Origin: Adiantum capillus-veneris
Lineage: Eukaryota > Streptophyta > Polypodiopsida > Polypodiales > Pteridaceae
DNA: 64,000 bases
Direction of reading: 5' to 3'
Assembly (NCBI GenBank): GCA_014529385.2
Contig: CM043969.1
Coordinates: 10,393,001 to 10,457,000, forward strand
The stretch's first letter is position 1. Every line of letters starts with the position of its first letter. The notes beneath the pieces were generated by a model. The model was not told the origin of the DNA. It searched no databases and saw only the letters and a list, made by a program, of their open reading frames with translations. A program made the position numbers and the translations under genes. Shown here in pieces: positions 49,440 to 61,427 of this stretch.

Positions 49440-50441
49440 TCTCTTCATGGACGAGTGGCTTCTTGAATTCTCTAATTGGACCACTGAAGAGAAGAAGCTT
49501 CAAGCAGGTTTGACACAAGTTATCAAGACACTCTTGCCAGGGTGTTGTATTGTTAGCATAGAAGAGGTGGTAAGACCCTCTTTCCCTACTCAAATTTTTT
49601 ACATTTCTCATCATCCCCTCAAGCGTAAAATCAAGGCACAAGCTGCATCATGCTCACATTGTAGCCAAAAACCGCACCTTCAACATGAGTGCAACCCAAA
49701 GTGAAGAAAAGGCCATCATTTTCTCCCTCGACATCCGCACAGGCGTTCTCACAACGGTAGGCTTTCAAGTAGCACCAGGCTTCTCTACATCTACGTCCCC
49801 ATCTTTGCCACCTATTCCACCTACATCCACAACAAGCCTTCACAACTTGAGGAAGCTACTACGAACGCGTGGTCCCTCCCTCTCCCTTGCACCAAAAGAT
49901 TCAAGGGTTTTCCAGCGCCGACAATCACCCTGTCTCCAAAACAAAAGGGTAAATTCTCCAAAGTCTTTCTATACCTCACTCTCATCTCATGAGCCAAGAA
50001 CTAGAAACAGCAGCATGGATTCTACGTCGTCTACCGAGTAAAGTAGCGGAGCTTGTCATCGACAAGGTCTTTGACACAGGTTTTTCTTGGCGGAAAGACA
50101 AGACTCTCCACCTTCAAGGGGTGTTGCTTGTGAATCAAGGCTATGATGACGACTTTACAGCTTTCTATGTATCCATCCAACTTGGATTAATACAAGTGGT
50201 AAGACGCACCACCTACCTCATCACACCTGGGTATACACTAGATGGCACTCTATCTTGCAGGAAAGTGAAGTTGCTCAAAGACAGAGAGTTCAAGATTTTC
50301 CAAGAGCTTGCTAGAGGGATAGTCCTAGAGCTAGAAGACGAAGACAACCTTGTCCTGTGGTACTATAAATTTGACCTCGACTACCAAGAGCTCTACACCT
50401 CCGACTATAACCTTCCACCACAAAGGAGAGAACCTTTTTGA
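49440..50441 (+). mobile_element. Pre-gag reading region of F, unassigned
   Basis: About 1 kb of coding-like sequence lies between the 5' LTR and gag. The first segment starts MDEWLLEFSNWTTEEKK and contains CSHCSQKPHLQHEC, which fits the CX2CX4HX4C zinc-knuckle pattern. The last segment has the motifs AAWILRRLPSKVAEL and VVRRTTYLITPGYTLDG. Ogre and other Tat-lineage elements are known to carry an extra frame in this place. I do not recognise a family for this one. It is broken like the rest of the element. Confidence 0.55.
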
Positions 50442-53400
50442 ATTATCATGTTATGGACCCAACACATTAACCTTTTACAAGAAACCAAACTTATGCACCA
50501 CAACGAATTCAATCAATCAAAGTAATCTTGGACCACAAGATGTTTTATCAGCAGATCATTACAACCATGTTTGGTAGAGAACGACTGCAAGAGATAAACA
50601 CCTCTTCTCTACCCTTTATCCTCCCTATGATTAATCATGAAGTGTCTTTTGATGTAGTTATTTTAATCCTTGTATAGTATGTTTTCCATCTACCGAGCAC
50701 CCATGTATTGCATCTCTATTTATTAAAAAATAAATTAAAAAAATCTAAGTAAAGTTAATTTTCTCACTCTCACAATGGTAAGTGTAGCATTTCCAACATT
50801 TACTGGTAAGGTGGGTGAGGATACTGCAGACTTTCTAGACAACTTGGAAATAGCATGTGTCATCTCTGCGAGAGATGATGATGCTTCGCACTTGCGCATC
50901 TTCCCACTTCTAATGAAGGTGGAGGAAAGATCATGGTACAATGCCTTGGCACAAGCAACCAAGGAATGGTGGGACTTATTAAGAGCAGCCTTTGTCAAGC
51001 GTTTTGGAGAGGGCACAACATCAGAGAAGCTATGGCAATTGTTGACAGAGTTGAAGCAGGGCAGTATGCTAGAATACGCATCATATGAGTCAAAGTTTGT
51101 AGATTTATGGGGGCGATGGGTTGCATCACAAACAGAGGATGAGGGGGCACCTGATTTCCTAAAGAAGGATCGGTTTGTGGCTGGGTTATGGCCAACTCTT
51201 AAAGAGAAGGTGAAGGGAAGGTTTCCTGCTACGTATGAGCTAGCAGTTGAAGTGGCCCGCCTTAAAGACAAGAAGTTGCTCCTACAAGCCAGGAATATCG
51301 ATGAAGAGGAAGCCGTTAGGACCCGACCACCTCTAGCACCACCTACAACAGCCGCCCAGAGGATTCAACCACAAGAACCAATTGAAGATCAACAAGACCT
51401 GCTCAATCAAATCACCAATCAACTTGAGAATCTCTCAGTCCATTTGACACAACAAGGGCATGCACACAATCGCAACCAAGAGCAAGGGAGAGGACAACGA
51501 AGGCAAAACCAAGAATACCACTGCTACAATTGTGGGGAGGATGGTCATGGCATGTACTATTGTCCACACCCAAGGAGGCAGAATTTCAACAGAGGAGCCA
51601 GACAAAACCAGGTTTCACCACCGAGAGCAAGACCACCACCACCGAGGGCACCACAACAAGCACCACCCATGAAAATCCTACAACCACCCATTCAACCACA
51701 ACCACCACCACCACCACAACCTCTCATTCCACCCTTACCCCCACCACTAGTTGGAAATCAAACAGTAAGCGTCATCAGTCTTGAAGGTAAAGGAAAGGAG
51801 AAAGTGGAGGAGGATATCAAGGGAGTAGCAAAAGGTAAGACCAAGTTTAAAGGAGTAGATGCCATAGGGGTAAAATGCGCTAGGCATGGTGAATCTTCCC
51901 AAAAGGAAGAAAAGATGAAGACTAAAAGAGAATCTAGCAAAAAGCCGTCCAACTCACGACGTAAAATTGACATTGTAGATTTCTCTTTGGGTGAAAGTTC
52001 TAAACCATATGATTTGGTTCAAGATGTTTCTGTGCAGGGCCAAAAATCACCTGGCCCCAATTACTCCACCTAGCACCTAGGGTGAGGAGACAATGGACAA
52101 ATATGGTTAGCACTAGACGACCAAAGACAAAGATAGCTGGGGCTATCTCTGGGAGGAATCTAGATGACATACTACCAGTGATGGATGCTTACATCAAAGG
52201 GCAACACATCTCCAATATCTACATCGATGGTGGCACACAAATATGCGTTATGAGTGAAAAAATGATGCACCGTTTGGGTTTAGAGGTGAGTCGGCCGGCA
52301 CCATGCCGAGCCAAAATGGAAAATAATGTAAAAGTTCAATGTGTTGGTGTTATAAATGCAGTTAGGATAAAGGCATTCAACACCGAGGTAGATGTGGACA
52401 TCTTTGTCATGCCACACAAAGGGGAGGGCTATCCTATCATTCTAGGGAGGCCTTGGCTTATGGCTATGAGAGCTCAGCAGGACTGGGACACCGGCATAAT
52501 CCAGATGAAGGATGCAAAAGGGAGGCCAATACTTTATGACATGAAGAAAGGTCGGCAATGCGACATGGATCTAGAAACCGCTATGGATGAGTTTTCTAGT
52601 AGTGACTCTTCAACCACTTCAAAGGAGGAGTCAACAGTGAGTGAAGAAAGTGACAGTAGCATTGAGGTGATGGGGATCATTCTCAAGGACCCTAAGAAGA
52701 TGGAGCAACCTGATGCCTCATCATCAAACCAAGGGGAGACACCAGGTATACAACCTCTGGTAGAAGCACGTAAGCTACATCAAATGCTCTCTAGTGAGTT
52801 GTGTGGGAAGGAGCGTGAAGATTATATTTTGATGCTAAGAAATTTTACCACATTGTTCATTGATGAATATGATAAAATCACTGGCATCACAGTAGTTCAA
52901 CATCACATTAAGCTCAAGGAGGGAAGTAAACCTGTAGTGCAGAAGCTCAGGCGGCTAGGAGTAATTCAACAAGACGCCCTACTCAAAGAGGTGAGGAAAT
53001 TGCTAGAAGCCGGTTTTATCTATCCTGTTGAAGACTCAGAGTGGGTTTCTCCAGTGGTAGTCACACCAAAGAAGAATGGTAAGTGGAGGGTTTGTGTTGA
53101 TTACAAGCCTCTTAATGCAGCCACAAAGAGGGACCATTTTCCTCTTCCTTTTCAAGACGAAATACTCAATGAGGTAGCAGGACATGAGCGCTACATGGTA
53201 TGTGATGGCTACTCAGGCTACTTCCAAATTAGCATCGCTGAAGAAGATCAAAAGAAGACAACCTTCATCACACCATGGGGATGTTTTGCTTACAGAGTTA
53301 TGCCTTTTGGTCTCACTAATGATCCAGCCACTTTTCAGTGATATGTGACATTTTTTTTTCAGCCATTCTTTGGAAAATCAATCCGTGTTTTTATTGATGA

Positions 53401-55979
53401 CTTTTGTATCTATAGCTCTCGCTCTCTTCATTTGGAGAAAGTTTATGAAGGTCTAGCTAGGCTACAAGCTTTGGGGGGCCAACTCAATGTGGAGAAATGC
53501 CACATTGGTGAAAGCAAGGTTACTCTTCTTGGCCATGTGATCTCGGCCAATGGCATTGAAGCTGACCCAAGCAAGGTTCAAGCCTTGCTGGCTTTGACCT
53601 CTCCCACCACAACAAAGCAGTTGGTCTCTTTTCTTCAAAAGGTGAGGTATTTGAGTAGGTTCATTCACTTGCTCTCCCAAGTGGTTCTCCCTTTACAACA
53701 AGTTACCCATCAAGAGATCTTCACTTGTAGTGAAGAAAATGAACAACAATTCAATCATGTAAAACAAATTCTAGCTTCACTTCCCACCATAGCACCTCCA
53801 AAGTGGGACGAGCCATTTTATGTAAACCCTAGTGTGGGCAATGACACACTTGGGGCTGTATTGATACAAAAGGATCCTCAAACTTCTTTTATGCGTCCTA
53901 TCTACTTCTCTAGTCGAATGATGACTCCATCAGAAAAGGGATACATGGAAGTGGAACACATGGTGCTTGCATTAATGTTTGCTACCACCAAAATTTCGCT
54001 CTTATTTATTGTCTAGACCATTCATAATCTTAACAATGGAAGAAGTATTTCCTTATGTAATGCAGCACATGGATGTTTCTTCTAGGATTTCCAAATGGCT
54101 CACAAGGCTGCAAGAGTTTGACTACACAATGCAAGTGGAGAAATCCACAAGGGCCAGTCTAGGAGGTATTCTCACTCATCGCCACTATGAAAAGAAGCTA
54201 AAGATAAAGCCAAATGATCAAGATATTACACCCGTACTAGAAGTCCCTAAGGTAGAGGAGGCTCACTCTCTTTTCTTTGATGGAGCCTACAAGAGGAAAG
54301 TGGACAAAGCTGCAGCAGGCATTGTCATCTTCAACGAGCAAGGGGATAAAGTTTTCTCCATTGGGAATCTCTTGGATTCTCACTCTAGCAATGAGGCAGA
54401 ATATGCAGCCTTAACTCTTGGGTTAGAGTGGTGTGTGACACAGGGCATTCAACGGTTAAATGTATTTGGTGATGCCATGCTTTTAATAAAACAAATACAA
54501 GGATCTTGGGCTTGTAAAAATCATAGCTTGCTAGGCCATTTGCGGAAAGTCAAGTAACTTTTAGGGAAATTTCAAGTTGTACAATTACATCATGTCCCTC
54601 GAACAGAAAATCAAGAAGCAGATGCTCTAGCTAGAGAGAAGCTGCAAGATGTTTCAGTGGTGGGTGCTATCAAATTGAAGCTGCCTCTCTTCCAAGGTAG
54701 CAATGCTATGCCTGACATCATGAGTTTCTTGGACAGAGGAGAGTGTCCTAAGGATCTTACTAAGGGCCAAAAGCAGTGGCTTGTGCACAAGGCAACAAAA
54801 TACCGCCTTATCAATGACGACCTCTACAGCAAGGGTAAGGATCAAATTCTTAGGCGTGTACCTCTCTCTAGAGAGATCACTGAAATCATTTCAAGTTTCC
54901 ATGATGGTGTTTGCGGAGGACACTTTACACTTGACATCACTAGTAGAAAGATTCTACAAGCCGGGTTTGTATGGCCTAGTCTACATAGGGATGTGCATCA
55001 TTGGTGTAAAACATGCAAGGAATGTCAAAAGGCAGGGGATAGGAGGCTCACATATGATCTCATAGGGACCATTTGAGAAATGGGGAATTGATGCTATTGG
55101 GCCTTTGCCAAGCAGCCAATCAGGTAAATTTTATATCATCATGGGTGTGGACTACATGACCACGTGGGCTAAAGCAGCTGCCACCACCCGGATTACATCT
55201 AAGGAAGTGGCTAAGTTCGTATTTGAAAACATTTGTTGCAATGGAGAAGTTAGGTATCTTACGACGACACTCAACTCCTTACTACCCACAATGCAATGGT
55301 TTGGTGGAAAAGGTAAATGGTATGATCCGCAAGATCATCACTAAACATGTAAACAATCACAAAAGTGATTGGGACAAGCATCTTATGGCTGCACTTTCGG
55401 CTTATCGCACTTCATTTCGCACATCCCTTGGGTTCACACCATATCACTTGGTATTTGGTAAGGAAGCCATTTTACCCATTGAATTACAATTGGCTAGTTT
55501 CAGGGTGCTAGCTGGACAGGTGGAACGTCCTAATGCTCATCTCCACAACCACATTCTTGATCTAGAGAGGCTTCAACTAGACAGAGAAGATGCTATCAAC
55601 TATTATGCAGCACAGGCAGAGCAACGTCGACTTACCTTCAACAAGGGACTTAGGGCAAAAGGTCTCAAGAAAGGTATGTTGGTCCTACGGTATGATTACA
55701 GATTTGACACTAGGAAGGATAAAAAGTTTCCACCCAGATGGGAGGGGCCATTTGTCATTAGAAAGCGCTACGCCAATGGCAGTTACCGATTGATGGATGT
55801 AGATGGTAGGCTCCACAAAACACGTGTCAATGGATGGAGGTTGAAGCAGTACTTTTTAAGGTTTGATCAAGCACCTATGATGGAAATCCCTGAGGAGGGA
55901 GACTCCTCCACCTCAATTGAAGAAGGATCAAGTACAACGCTAGAGGGATGAATACCTCTAGCCTTCGGGAGAGGGCTAA

Positions 55980-57107
55980 TGAGGCAAGCTTTTCCATGCA
56001 TGGGAACCCACCATATATTTTTGCCCTTTTACCAAAATATTTCCTATTATATAAGTTACTTTTGATTTTTTCTTCCTTTTTCACAAACGTTTTAACCTTT
56101 ATTAAATAAATAAGACTTATGCTAATCAATCACAATGTAGCATAAATAAGTAAGCTTTCTTTGTTGATCTCTCTTTTGACCTTAAATATTGAATATATAT
56201 ATTCTAAATTACATTATATATTTTAGTATTTTCTAATATATTTTTCATGTATGTATATTATTCCACCCTACCAAATATTTTATTCACTAGTTTTCATTTT
56301 CAAACCTCAACCCCACTTTCAAATTTCAATAATACCTCCATCTAGATCATTGCCACTCTTTTCAAAACTCTAGGTCATGTTTTCATACACATGAAGAAGC
56401 TTACACTTGAAGGCAAGAGAGAAGTCCACTCAAAGGGGACCACCAAAAGAATTTTGCAGCCACAAATAATACATTATTTGGCTGAATTTTTTAAGTAAAG
56501 AAGAACCCCGAATCTGAAAGAGCGTTCAACATTAAAGAAGTAGCTCCTGATCTCAACTGTTAGCTCAAATTTTTTCAGAATTTTTGGAGTTATGAACACA
56601 GAGATATGATTTTTGTAGTGGACCCCAGTTTTCTCGTGTAATGGTGACACAGGCCAACCCCAATTTTCTTCCCTCTAGAATGGCTATGGTTCTACAAGTC
56701 TTCAAACATGATTACAAGAGACAAGGCTCTTTTAATGAGGTATTGGCAAGTCTAGAGTGATTCTATCACCATTTTTGGAGGATCCATCCTCATCAACAAC
56801 TATCCACCTTTGACAATCTCTCCTGTAAATTTCTTACCTCTCTCTTGTCTCCCTAATAAGCTTATGTCTAGCCAAATCTAGACTATTGTAAATATATCCT
56901 ATCCTCTACATCCTACCCACATTCTCTCATCTTCTATCTCTATTGACTCTGGTATTTTAAATAATGAGGAGACAAGATGGGAGCCACAGCCACATGCACC
57001 CCATTTTCCTAGCCACCAAAGTGGGACACTCACCTCAAATAGAAATATTGCTAAATCCTCCCCTGCTTCCCTATATAAGGAGGCCATGAGAGCTCACTAA
57101 GAGAAAG

Positions 57108-57152
<45 letters not shown>

Positions 57153-57921
57153 CACACACACAAACCTATCCATACACACTCTTGTGCTACATGCTTGTAG
57201 CATGAACCCTAATCACATAATCACAACACCATCACCATGCACAAAAGATGAGCACCACACCTCCACACCACTTGTAATTAAGGGTTGAAGGCACAATTTC
57301 AAGAAGAAGAAGGGTGGACACACTCATGATATTCCTCGCCATCAACTCCCATCTCTCCATTATGCCTCCTACGATCTTGCTACCTATTGTATTCATCTTT
57401 TGCAAGCAATCAACACACTCCATCTTGGTGCCATACTTTGTGTTGCTTTGGATATATCTCATTGTGAGTATGGTATATGCTTGTTCCTTGCCATTTTTTT
57501 TTCTGCTTATGTTAAGGTGTGCGGATTCGCCACCATACACACACACACTCTCTCCCTCTCATATTCCTATCATCTTGCTACTTCCATCTTGAGATGTGCG
57601 GATTCGCCACCTTTTCTATGAGAAGTGAGCATACTTGCATGTATCCTTGACCTCGTTATCTTCCTTACTACATGCACGAGTAGCGAGCCCATTGTCACTC
57701 ACTCACAACTCCTCTCACCTTATTCTCTGACCACCCCATTCCACATTTGGGTGTGGATCTTGAAATTGTTTTCCATGGCATGTTTCATTGTGTATATGTA
57801 TGCGTCCTAGCCGCATATCTTGCTAGGTGGTGCCTTTATTGCGTATTCCCCGTGATGAGGCCATTGTGCATAGTCTTGGTGTAGAGGCCACCGGGTCTAT
57901 TTTTTTCACTTCCGCCTCTCA
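55980..57921 (+). repeat. 3' LTR of F
   Basis: 1942 bp, nearly identical to 47434-49377. The (CA)n run at about 57109-57148 is longer here. The TATA motif is at 57071-57079. Confidence 0.92.
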
Positions 57922-59184
57922 CTTGTAGCAAGGAGAACCTAGAATTCGTTGAGAGAATGAATTTCTAAGAGTGAGAGAGATAGGTTTGGTTAGAGAGGGA
58001 GATAAGATTATAGATATATGTTGGATTAGAGGTGAAAAATAAAACAACAAGAAATCAACAAAATATCAAAGTAGAACACATCTTATTTGACAAACCATTC
58101 GGGAGTTATTTACCATTTTTTATGGAGAGAGAAGAAGAGGGAAGACTTCAAGGCTTGATTAATGCATCAAGTTCAAGTCCTTCATTGATTAGAGCTTATC
58201 TTCCAAGAATAGCTTACAAGTTTGGCTAGTCTTCCTCTAGGAATAAGTGTAGGCTTAGGCTTATGTTTATGGCTAAGTACAATTAAGCATTGCTACCCTC
58301 ACTCCCTATGAATTCATCTCATGAATGGCTTGAATGAATTTCAAGGAAGAAGAGGTCCTATTTTATAGGTCAAGAGAACCCCCAAGGGTTTACACAAGAA
58401 GAGAAGAGCCAGTGTGAACACAAACTGGAAAAGTTTGAAATGAGCTGTCCCTGCATGATGTGGGCACACTGGGGTCCAGTATTTTGCTCATATCTCCTCA
58501 ACAGTGGCTCCAAATAAAAAAGTAAATATATAGACAAAAAATTCATCTCATTAGCTACAACTCCCATTTTATATACTTTTTTCAATACGGATTGGAATCT
58601 TGTGTTAAAAAATCATCAAAATAGGATACAGTTTTGGCAGCAAAAGTCTTCTTGTGGTCCGATTAGCCTAGACTTTTATTTGATTCCAATGGACACCTCA
58701 TGCCATATGAAAGCATGACATTTCTCCTTGACAAAATTTTGTAATCATGCTTGCAATAATGCATTAAAATAGGTGTATCTTTGAAAATCATGCCACCTAG
58801 TGTCCCACTAGGATTTGATTCCTTCCTAGTAGCTATTTAAAAGAAATATAAGAAAAATACAGAGAATATATATATATATTGAAATTTACCCTAGAGATAG
58901 GATCTAGCTAGGGTGTGAGATGATAATGAGATAGTAGAAATGAGGAATCAATGCTTTTTGTCCCAAGTTAAAGAGACAGAGCTATTGATGCTTTTTCCAT
59001 AGTACTTTTGGCGATAAAGTAAGAATATGTTACCCTTGAGATAAATAATAGGATGAAATATAAAGGTTATTATTATAATTATATATGCATATGTACATTA
59101 TAGAAAATATAATTACGTATCTAAAAGGTTGCAAGATAGATCTTGTAGCATGCGTTCCCACTATGTATGTGTCATAGCACGACA
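57922..59184 (-). repeat. LTR of G, second part
   Basis: This continues the G LTR after the F insertion, collinear with the solo LTR from about 25890 to 27130. It ends GCACGACA at 59184. Confidence 0.85.
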
Positions 59185-59970
59185 TCCACCCCCTCTAAAC
59201 CTGTACATCCTCCAGTATGTGCCGCATTCTCTCTTTGTAAGATCAGCCCTCCCGTACATCTTCCTTGCTTTCTTCTTCACTCGATGATTCCAAAGCTTCA
59301 TCTTCACTTTGATCTTCACATGTGTTTTGCTCTTCCTCCTCATCAACATCTTCTGGATCATTGTCTCCTCTTCTTTTAAACATTTTGATCTTTTTTCCTG
59401 CAATGGGAATCTTTACTTCTGTACCATCTAGTTTGAAAAACCATAAGTAGCATTTTCATGCACATACTTTAGAACATACGGTCCAAACCATCTTTTTGAA
59501 AACTTACGCATGACTGTGTGCTAGTTATCAAGCCTACTATCATACACTAAAACCCAATCACCTTTGTCAATTGCTTTTCTCCTGAGCCGATGTCACTTAT
59601 CAAAGTAGTCCTTGTTTTTCAACCTTGCATTTTTGCGTCATTCTTTCGCAGCTTCGATGTCTACATGTCTTCTCTCTAGTTGCCTTATGCACAATGCAAG
59701 GAGATCTTCCCTGCTAGACCCCTCTTGCCAAGGTAGTACATTCCATGTGGGAATTGTATCTTTAATTGCATCACTGGCTTTTGACCATACATTAGCTACG
59801 TAGGCATGTAGCCAGCTACTACTGAGCTATGTGTTGTACGATCAGCCCATAAAGCATATGGTAAAATTTTTGGCCACTCATCAACTCCTCCTTCGCAAGC
59901 CTTGGCCAAAGCTTTGATGATAGGAGGATGCCCTCTTTCACTCTTTCCATTTCCTTCAGGGTTGTAAGTT

Positions 59971-59980
59971 CACTACAAGA
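59971..59980 (+). repeat. CACTA terminal inverted repeat, left
   Basis: CACTACAAGA is the conserved outer end of CACTA elements. The matching right end is not in the window. Confidence 0.85.
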
Positions 59981-60035
59981 GGCTATTCATATTAGCGACG
60001 CTCACACAGCGACGCTCAAAAAAAATAATCCCGGA

Positions 60036-60087
60036 GTCGCTATGAGCGTCGCAAATTTACAAAGAAATTTGCGACGCTCATAGCGAC
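60036..60087. repeat. Perfect 23-bp subterminal inverted repeat
   Basis: Left arm 60036-60058 and right arm 60065-60087 are exact reverse complements with the loop ACAAAG. The arms contain the GCGACGCTCATAGCGAC motif, which also appears in partial form at 59995-60018. CACTA transposases of other plants bind short subterminal repeats, so these are plausible binding sites. Confidence 0.85.
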
Positions 60088-60179
60088 GCCGGTTGGGCTA
60101 AAAAAATAACCAAGCGTGCCCAAAAACTCAGATCTCAGATCTAAGTTTTTCGGCGCCCTCAAGCAAGGAGCAGGTAACG

Positions 60180-60231
<52 letters not shown>

Positions 60232-60236
60232 CTTCT

Positions 60237-60288
<52 letters not shown>

Positions 60289-60392
60289 AGAGGAAGGATA
60301 GCCAAGTATGCTCCTTCCCTCTCCTCATTCTCATGTTCCCTTCCCCTCTTTCTCTCTCCCTCTCTCTCTCTCTCTCTCACACACATAGTGTT

Positions 60393-60446
<54 letters not shown>

Positions 60447-60682
60447 AACATAAACAAAAACGCACACACACATACATAAACAAAGAATGCACACACACAT
60501 TGAGAGAGGAAAAGAGAGAGAGAGAGAGCATGCATAAACAAAAAACGCACGCATTGAGAGAGGAAAAGAGAGAGAGAACATGCATAAACAAAAAATGCAC
60601 ACATTGAGAGAGCAAAAGAGAGAGAAAACATACATACGATCCAAAAAAATGCACACACATTGAGAGAGAAAGAGAGAGAAAC
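60180..60682. repeat. Microsatellites and a 50-56 bp minisatellite
   Basis: (CT)n at about 60181-60228, (CA)n at about 60239-60284, (GA)n at about 60396-60442, then four units that each contain a TGAGAGAG start at 60501, 60555, 60605 and 60661 with GCACACATT and CATAAACAAAAA. The frames across this block are low-complexity artefacts. Confidence 0.9.
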
Positions 60683-60724
60683 TAATTTAACGTCGTAGGA
60701 AACTAATTAAAATTAAAAGACCTA

Positions 60725-60815
60725 AAGATCTAGCCGACGAGGAGTTGAACTCAAGACCTATTATTCAAGAGGGAAATGGCATAATCAATCTATCATACTT
60801 GGCATGGGTGATAGA
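60725..60815 (-). ncRNA. Possible tRNA-like (pol III) relic
   Basis: On the minus strand, GAGTTCAACTC (60752-60742) fits the tRNA B-box pattern GTTCRANNC, and GATAGATTGATTATGCC upstream is a weak A-box-like stretch. No complete cloverleaf could be built by eye. It could be a tRNA-derived SINE relic or a chance match. Confidence 0.25.
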
Positions 60816-61028
60816 AAGGTTATACCATTTATCTCTTTTTATTGGCACACACATCCACACACGCGCACACACACAAGAAGAAGAGAGTATAACGTTGTAG
60901 GAAACTATCCTAAAAGACGTTAAAGATTAGGTTAGATGTAGACTTACGTTAAATTAGATTTAGGTTTATTTAAGTTAAATTAGATTAGATTTAGGTTTAT
61001 TTTTAACTAGATTTACGTTTATTTACGC

Positions 61029-61064
61029 TAGATTTAGATTTACGTTATATTAGATTAGATTTAG
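61029..61064 (+). repeat. 36-bp direct repeat, left of the HIPP segment
   Basis: This matches 61511-61546 with two differences and ends TTAG immediately before the HIPP-derived coding sequence. It lies inside a longer TTA-rich stretch that is also duplicated. Confidence 0.8.
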
Positions 61065-61427
61065 GTCTCCATAGACTGCGATGCCTGCATGAAGCGGGTG
61101 AAGAAAGCCCTCAATGGAATATAGGGTATTGCTGCCTTCACTCATGGTGGGCTCCGTCGATCCAAAAGTACTGGTGAAATGTCTTCATAAGATAGGGAAG
61201 AAGGTGGATCTTCAGGGCGGCAAGAGTCACTACATCCCCGACACAATGACCATCTAGACAACCTCTAGTCATTCAACAGCAACTTCAAAGTTAGTAACAA
61301 GAGCAAGAACGGTCTAAAGGGCCAATTGCTGTCGTCAGATGTGGATGGAGATGAGGCAGCGTCACCGCCGGAAGTTAACTCTCACATCTTTAGTGATGAG
61401 AATGCCAACTCTTGCCGAGTTATGTGA
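61065..61427 (+). pseudogene. Captured fragment of a heavy-metal-associated isoprenylated plant protein (HIPP) gene
   Basis: The codons from 61065 read VSIDCDACMKRVKKALNGI, the start of an HMA metal-binding domain with its CxxC motif (Cys codons 61077 and 61086). A TAG at 61122-61124 interrupts it. In the next frame, from 61147, VGSVDPKVLVKCLHKIGKK and then KVDLQGGKSHYIP give the rest of the HMA fold, ending at a TAG at 61255. Back in the first frame, 61269-61427 ends FSDENANSCRVM and a stop. FSDEN..C-x-x-M is the usual HIPP C-terminus, and CRVM is a CaaX prenylation box. Intact HIPPs are small metal-binding, membrane-anchored proteins found in vascular plants. This copy lacks the N-terminus and has one internal stop and two frame changes, so it is a pseudogene. 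It lies inside the CACTA element, upstream of its transposase region. Confidence 0.8.

Larger units (their letters stand above)
47434..57921 (+). mobile_element. Tat-like Ty3/gypsy fossil F, nested in the LTR of G
   Basis: A 10.5-kb plus-strand element has 1.94-kb LTRs and a 4-5 bp TSD (A)CTTG at 47429-47433 and 57921-57925. The parts are a primer-site candidate TGGTGCCCCCACGG just inside the 5' LTR, a pre-gag reading region (about 49440-50440), gag (about 50770-52070, knuckle CYNCGEDGHGMYYCP, then a Pro-rich stretch), a protease-like segment (IDGGTQICVMS, about 52200), reverse transcriptase (about 52900-53640, VCVDYKPLNAA, FIDDFCIYS), RNase H (about 53780-54130), an additional RNase H (about 54260-54640, FFDGAYKRK, SNEAEYAALTLGL), integrase (about 54830-55820) and a purine tract GGGAGAGGGC. 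The second RNase H places it with the Tat lineage. LTR divergence is about 2-3% by partial hand count, so it is young. It is broken, with about six breaks. Confidence 0.92.
46698..59970 (-). mobile_element. Ty3/gypsy fossil G: 3' LTR and integrase piece, split by element F
   Basis: On the plus strand the LTR begins TGTCGAGAAATTTGCGG (46698), is interrupted at 47433/57922 by element F, and ends GCACGACA (59184). Next comes TCCACCCCCTC, in sense a purine tract GAGGGGGTGGA directly before the LTR start TGTCGTGC. That makes this the 3' LTR of a minus-strand element. About 59390-59965 carries integrase core features in sense, with a YNPEGNGKSER-like start and WPKILPYALWADR. The 5' part is absent, because the CACTA transposon starts at 59971. 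The LTR family is that of the solo LTR at 25148-27130. It is broken at several points and is older than F and the CACTA insertion. Confidence 0.82.

Noticed and set aside
57232-57621. Frames of 73-104 codons inside the 3' LTR of F, also present in the 5' LTR
   Set aside because: They are duplicated only because the LTR is duplicated. They lie downstream of the TATA motif in leader sequence and lack any domain.
60159-60660. Long minus-strand frames of 93-165 codons rich in Ser, Leu, Cys and Val or Arg-Glu
   Set aside because: They are translations of (CT)n, (CA)n and minisatellite sequence. Three frames are open at once, as expected for simple repeats.
60920-61060. TTTAGGTT-rich stretch resembling plant telomere repeats
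   Set aside because: The motif is irregular (TTTAGGTTTATTT, ATTAGATTAGATTTAG) and lacks TTTAGGG arrays. It is duplicated transposon sequence.
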